Assembly: GCF_013267595.1 (NCBI RefSeq)
Contig: NZ_CP054011.1
Location: 476,147 to 540,146, forward strand
Reading direction: 5' to 3'
Length of the DNA stretch: 64,000 bases
From: Prevotella melaninogenica
Lineage (GTDB): Bacteria > Bacteroidota > Bacteroidia > Bacteroidales > Bacteroidaceae
Position numbers and translations under genes: made by a program. This document shows, piece after piece, positions 60,606 to 64,000 of the stretch (the first letter of the stretch is position 1; each line of letters begins with the position of its first letter). Under the pieces are notes generated by a model. That model did not search any database. It saw only the letters and a program-made list of their open reading frames with translations, and was not told the origin of the DNA.

Positions 60606-61232
60606 TTACTCAGGCGTTTGCGAATTCCTGGTTACTTTTAACGTCTTCTTTATCCTAATCCACGTGCTGAGTACAAGCAACAAATCGATAACCCCAAAGA
60701 TGTAAACGGAATATCCTGAAAGGTTTATACCAAACAAACAGACCACCCCGTAGAGGCCGAGAACGAAAGCACGGTCGCTCTTGCCCATCGGACCATCATA
60801 CCGTCGTTCTGCCGACAGCACCTTTCCCATCACTCCTGCGTATTCATTAATAATGCTGAGGGCAATGAAAGCCACAATAAAATAAAGACTTTCGGGATGA
60901 TACTTCAACAGCGGAAAATAAATAATGGTGTCCGAAACGACATCACCCACTTCGTTTAACAGCTCTCCCTTTCGGGTTATTTGATTGTAACGACGAGCCA
61001 TCATGCCGTCTAAGGCATTCAGGGCCATACGTATCAGCAGTCCCACAGGCAGGCAAAGGTAGAGCCATGTACCCACATCGCCCGCAAACCAAAACAAAAT
61101 GCCGATGACAAGTGAGAGGACACAAGCCCACAAGGTGATTTGGTTGGCAGTAACTTTTGCACGATGCAACAACTCTAAAATAGGCGTTAACACCCGTTGA
61201 AACTGCGGTTTGATGGAATAGACAGATATCAT
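60606..61232 (-). CDS. CDP-alcohol phosphatidyltransferase (YnbA-like)
   Basis: A 208-residue integral membrane enzyme with about six helices. The family motif D-G-x2-A-R-x8-G-x3-D-x3-D is recognisable as LDGMMARRYNQITRKGELLN then EVGDVVSD, but the first Asp of the last pair is Asn. A second Asp in VVSD could compensate, or the activity may be changed. Such enzymes transfer a phosphatidyl group from CDP-diacylglycerol to an alcohol (glycerol phosphate, inositol, serine). The similarity in cluster context to E. coli YnbA suggests a special phospholipid. First gene of the five-gene minus-strand cluster; no CDP-diglyceride synthase (YnbB-like) gene is beside it. Confidence 0.82.
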   Translation of the reverse strand: MISVYSIKPQFQRVLTPILELLHRAKVTANQITLWACVLSLVIGILFWFAGDVGTWLYLCLPVGLLIRMALNALDGMMARRYNQITRKGELLNEVGDVVSDTIIYFPLLKYHPESLYFIVAFIALSIINEYAGVMGKVLSAERRYDGPMGKSDRAFVLGLYGVVCLFGINLSGYSVYIFGVIDLLLVLSTWIRIKKTLKVTRNSQTPE

Positions 61233-61299
61233 AAGTACTTTGTTTTACATGAACATTCTTAATTCCGCAACACTATTATAAATTAAACTTTTTAAGTAC

Positions 61300-62291
61300 C
61301 AGAGCAACAAAAAGTTGCTCAGGATTTTGCCATGTCAGAGTTTTCACTTATCTTAGTGTTGCAAAAAAACAAGAGAATCCGACGATGGACATGGCAAAGA
61401 TACAAATTAAATCTGAGAGACTCACTCCTTTTGGGGTGTTATTTTCAATCATGGAGCAATTTGACTCCACACATTATCATCTGTAATCGACTCAACCCTC
61501 GGTCTAAGGTGTAGATCGTTCGGTTATCAGTACAGCGAAATCATTCGTTCTCTCATGAGTATCTACTTCTGTGGCGGATCATGTACCCCAGGATGTCACT
61601 ACTCATTTGATGAACCACCTCTCGCTTCATCTGACACTTCGCACTTGTAGCTCTGATACTATCCTCAGAGCGATAAAGGAGTTGACGCAAGAAAACATTT
61701 CATACACATCAGATATGGGCAAGACCTACGATTTCAATACGGCTGACACTCTCAATACTTTATTGCTCAATTGTATATTTGCATCTGGCCAACTGAAAGG
61801 GAGTGAGATGTATGATGTTGATTTCGACCATCAGATCATAGAGATAGAGAAGTATGATGCAAAGCCTACATACAAGAAGTTCTTTGGTTATCGCCCTGGC
61901 GTGTCGGTTATTGGTGATTTGATAGTCGGTATAGAGAATAGCAATGGTAACACAAATGTTCGTTTCCATCAGAAGAACACGCAGAAGAGGTTCTTTGAGA
62001 GATTTGAACAGAATGGGCTCATTATCAATCGCTTCAGAACTGATTGTGGAGCATGCTCCAAGGAAATCGTGGAGGAAATAGAAAAACACAGCAAGTCCTT
62101 CTATATCCGTGCTAACCGCTGCAGTTCGATCTACAATGACACCTTTGCTCTCAAAGGCTGGAAAACAGAGGAAATCAATAGCATTGAGTTTGAATTGAAC
62201 TCTATCCTTGTTGAGAAGTGGAAGGGTAAAGCATACCGACTTGTGATTCAAAGACAGAAACGGATGGATGGTATGCAGGATTTTTGGGAAT
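61300..62291 (+). mobile_element. IS1380-family element, broken 5' part with degenerate transposase
   Basis: The element begins near the hairpin GAGCAACAAAAAGTTGCTC (about 61302-61320). A transposase frame starts near 61394 (MAKIQIKSERLTPFGVLFSI then MEQFDSTH) and is broken by stops and frameshifts up to about 61570. From there it runs open as DVTTHLMNHLSLHLTLRTCS, FNTADTLNTLL, DFDHQIIEIEKYDAKPTYKK, GVSVIGDLIVGIENSNGNTN, CGACSKEIVEEI, YIRANRCSSIYND and LVIQRQKRMDG. This is the order of Bacteroidota IS1380-type transposases. The second IS4 copy inserted at 62291/62292; no clear C-terminal continuation follows at 63764. Inactive. Confidence 0.8.
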
Positions 62292-63754
62292 TATTGCTGT
62301 CCGATAAAACCTCCATATACTGCAATATCCTCTCTCAATCCTGCTGAAATAGGCATGATTAGTTCTAATTTCAAATTCCAAGCCCCCTAGAATAATGACA
62401 ACTCTTCTGGTGGGGCTTTTACTTGGGTAATCAATCTATCCCAGTCTCTATGTGGCTGCTCAAAGAAACTTTGTATTGCGACATAACTCATAAGTAAAAT
62501 TCTTATCATTGTTGCCAAGCCTGAGAAGCTCCAAGGTCTCTTTATTTTGTTCTTCACTAGGGTTATAAGCAGATTGGCTATAAGCGTAATCCATATTTGT
62601 ATTTTTATAGCATTCGCACTCTCTCCATAGAAGTATCTTAGCGGGAAATTCTGTTTTATTTGTTTAAATAAGGTTTCTATTTGCCATCGTCTCTTATAGA
62701 TAGCTATAATATCTTCTGCCGACATCTGAAAATCATTGGTCAGCAGTGATATGAATCTGATTTTCCCTTTCTTGGTCTTATCCTGATATGTGATTTTTCT
62801 TGCTTTATGGTAAATATCTTTTTCCTTTGTATGCTTATGGAAGAGAATGGTTTCTACGCGTACAACTCCATAATCTGTAGTCATCTGGTAATCCGTATCA
62901 GCAATCCTTTCAAAGCTAAGATTATTTTTCATCTTAGTTACATATATAACGCCTCTTTGAGTCAGTTCAGAGAACTTTTCATAGTTTATATAGGCTCTGT
63001 CAAAAGCAATCAGTTCCTCATTGGCGTATCGTTCTGGGATAAGTGCAAATTGATCATGACTAGCTGCAGATGTGAACTTGATATCGCTTGGAACATTCTC
63101 ATTGGCAAATATCTCTGTATGTACTTTTATTCCACCCTTCTTCTTACCAGTTTTGGGATTACGTCCTACTCCTTTAAAGACCAGGTTAGAAAACAGACTG
63201 ATTGTCGTAGAATCTATTATCTTTAGATTCTTCAGCCATTTGGGCTGTCCACAATTTCGGCTGTCCGAGTAAAGTTCATGGCGATATTTCTCATATAAGT
63301 TCATATAGATCGAACCGAATATCTCGGAATCTCGGCGTTTGTTTGCATCTGACAAGGTACTTCGACAAGGAAAATGCTTTAAACCAAGATGATTAAAGCG
63401 ATTAACATTAGCAAAGAGAGAGGCCTTTATCTCACGCAGAGAGTCTAAACGCATCATTACTGCATAAAGCATGACGACAAGATGATGCCATGCATCAAAC
63501 TTCTTTATATAGTGTTCACCTCCCTGAGCTTGGCTCAGAGAGAGAATTTTATCACGATTAAAATAGTTTAACAGTTGAACATATAGTGGCTGTCCGATAA
63601 AATGTGTACTTTTGTTCATCTTATTTCATTGTTTTATTTTGACAACTACAAAGGAAATAAGAAGGGCTGAATGTGCAAAACAATCAGCCCGTTTTTTTTA
63701 TTATTCTGAATTAAAAAGATATGAACGCAAAAAAAGTTTTATCGGACACCAATA
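62292..63754 (-). mobile_element. IS4-family element, right copy, complete
   Basis: The 1463-bp element is bounded by inverted repeats TATTGCTGTCCGATAAAAC (from 62292) and, on the minus strand from 63754, TATTGGTGTCCGATAAAAC (one mismatch). It is flanked by a 9-bp direct repeat TTTGGGAAT (62283-62291 and 63755-63763), a target duplication of the size expected for the IS4 family. It lies inside the broken IS1380-type element, so it arrived later. It has the same orientation as the truncated copy at 53834-55084. Confidence 0.92.
62387..63619 (-). CDS. IS4-family transposase, full length
   Basis: A 410-residue transposase. The N terminus (NKSTHFIGQPLYVQLLNYFN) matches the DUF4372-type domain found ahead of many IS4 DDE domains. 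The DDE residues are in KIIDSTTISLF, IAFDRAYINY and the IS4 family signature Y-x2-R-x3-E-x6-K (YKRRWQIETLFKQIK, near residue 325). No stop or frameshift is seen, so it is probably active and could also act on the truncated left copy's surviving end. It differs from the left copy by only scattered substitutions (for example ILFHKH versus IIFHKH). Confidence 0.92.
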   Translation of the reverse strand: MNKSTHFIGQPLYVQLLNYFNRDKILSLSQAQGGEHYIKKFDAWHHLVVMLYAVMMRLDSLREIKASLFANVNRFNHLGLKHFPCRSTLSDANKRRDSEIFGSIYMNLYEKYRHELYSDSRNCGQPKWLKNLKIIDSTTISLFSNLVFKGVGRNPKTGKKKGGIKVHTEIFANENVPSDIKFTSAASHDQFALIPERYANEELIAFDRAYINYEKFSELTQRGVIYVTKMKNNLSFERIADTDYQMTTDYGVVRVETILFHKHTKEKDIYHKARKITYQDKTKKGKIRFISLLTNDFQMSAEDIIAIYKRRWQIETLFKQIKQNFPLRYFYGESANAIKIQIWITLIANLLITLVKNKIKRPWSFSGLATMIRILLMSYVAIQSFFEQPHRDWDRLITQVKAPPEELSLF

Positions 63755-63763
63755 TTTGGGAAT

Positions 63764-64000
63764 AATGCTGCGTATTGCCTCAAGTCACATTGTGGGGTAA
63801 GGGGATATTGTAGGCAGAAGTGGGTGTTTCAATTTCAAATTATCTGCAAATTCAGTAATGAGAGGATGTGTAAATGCAATAAGGATGTTGAAAGGCTTAG
63901 TTGCGGATTTGAGGTACTATAAATTTGATAATAGGTTTTGCTTTTATAGACATTGTGTTTACAACTCATAGTATCACCATATAATAAGGTATAAAGCTAA
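63764..64000. other. Right-end non-coding stretch
   Basis: After the IS4 target duplication the sequence shows no recognisable gene, RNA or repeat. It may contain the far flank of the broken IS1380-type element, but I cannot match it. Confidence 0.4.

Noticed and set aside
61332..61514. 60-codon open frame upstream of the broken transposase
   Set aside because: It reads the 5' part of the IS1380-type element in a wrong frame. The true frame gives the recognisable transposase N terminus.
63612..63800. 62-codon open frame at the right end
   Set aside because: It crosses the IS4 inverted repeat and the target duplication, so it cannot be an independent conserved gene.

Overview
The window is chromosomal DNA of an anaerobic member of the Bacteroidota, most likely an oral Prevotella or close relative (inference). 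Supporting signs are the A+T-rich intergenic DNA, the near absence of Shine-Dalgarno sites, many promoters that fit the Bacteroidota pattern TTTG-N19-21-TAnnTTTG, a complex I operon without NuoE, NuoF and NuoG, an oxygen-sensitive class III ribonucleotide reductase, and Bacteroidota-type insertion sequences.

Layout. 0-10 kb holds housekeeping and envelope genes: a secreted M64 peptidase, glyA, a cupin, queG, a polysaccharide deacetylase and a very large DUF2723 membrane protein. 10.1-13 kb is a decayed mobile region: two remnants of the same IS flank a small cassette that looks like a truncated secreted effector followed by a lipoprotein. 13-28 kb holds nrdD, a HAD hydrolase, the SRP RNA with tRNA-Thr, a DUF4199/GT2 pair, two envelope proteins of unknown role, apbE, a Crp-type regulator, an M3 peptidase, dCMP deaminase, a CtpA-type protease and formyl-THF cyclo-ligase. 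28-38 kb holds a repeat-bearing lipoprotein operon, a Rep_3-type replication initiator homologue, two LuxR-type regulators (one carrying a hemerythrin-like domain), a phospholipase D-type cardiolipin synthase, kdsD-kdsA (Kdo synthesis for LPS) and a beta-barrel protein. 38-42.6 kb holds an IS982-type element, a large MscS channel and a BadF/NagK-type kinase. 42.8-53.3 kb is one ten-gene operon, nuoA-B-CD-H-I-J-K-L-M-N. 53.8-63.8 kb is an accessory block: two copies of one IS4-family element (the left one truncated) in the same orientation bracket a winged-helix pseudogene, a tightly overlapping five-gene lipid-metabolism cluster resembling E. coli ynbA/ynbC/ynbD with added patatin and SDR genes, and a broken IS1380-type transposase.

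The main structure not explained by genes is a family of intergenic arrays. Each array has three or four short palindromic units RCAC-N5-GTGY spaced exactly 22 bp apart. Six arrays occur in this window (about 1.69, 10.72, 22.42, 31.46, 37.81 and 53.69 kb). One lies about 190 bp upstream of the replication initiator homologue, so an iteron-like role can be proposed, though a REP-like repeat is also possible. Two further small palindromic element families (about 110 bp and about 195 bp) are scattered through the same intergenic regions. All function calls come from reading motifs and architecture by eye. No database search was run.
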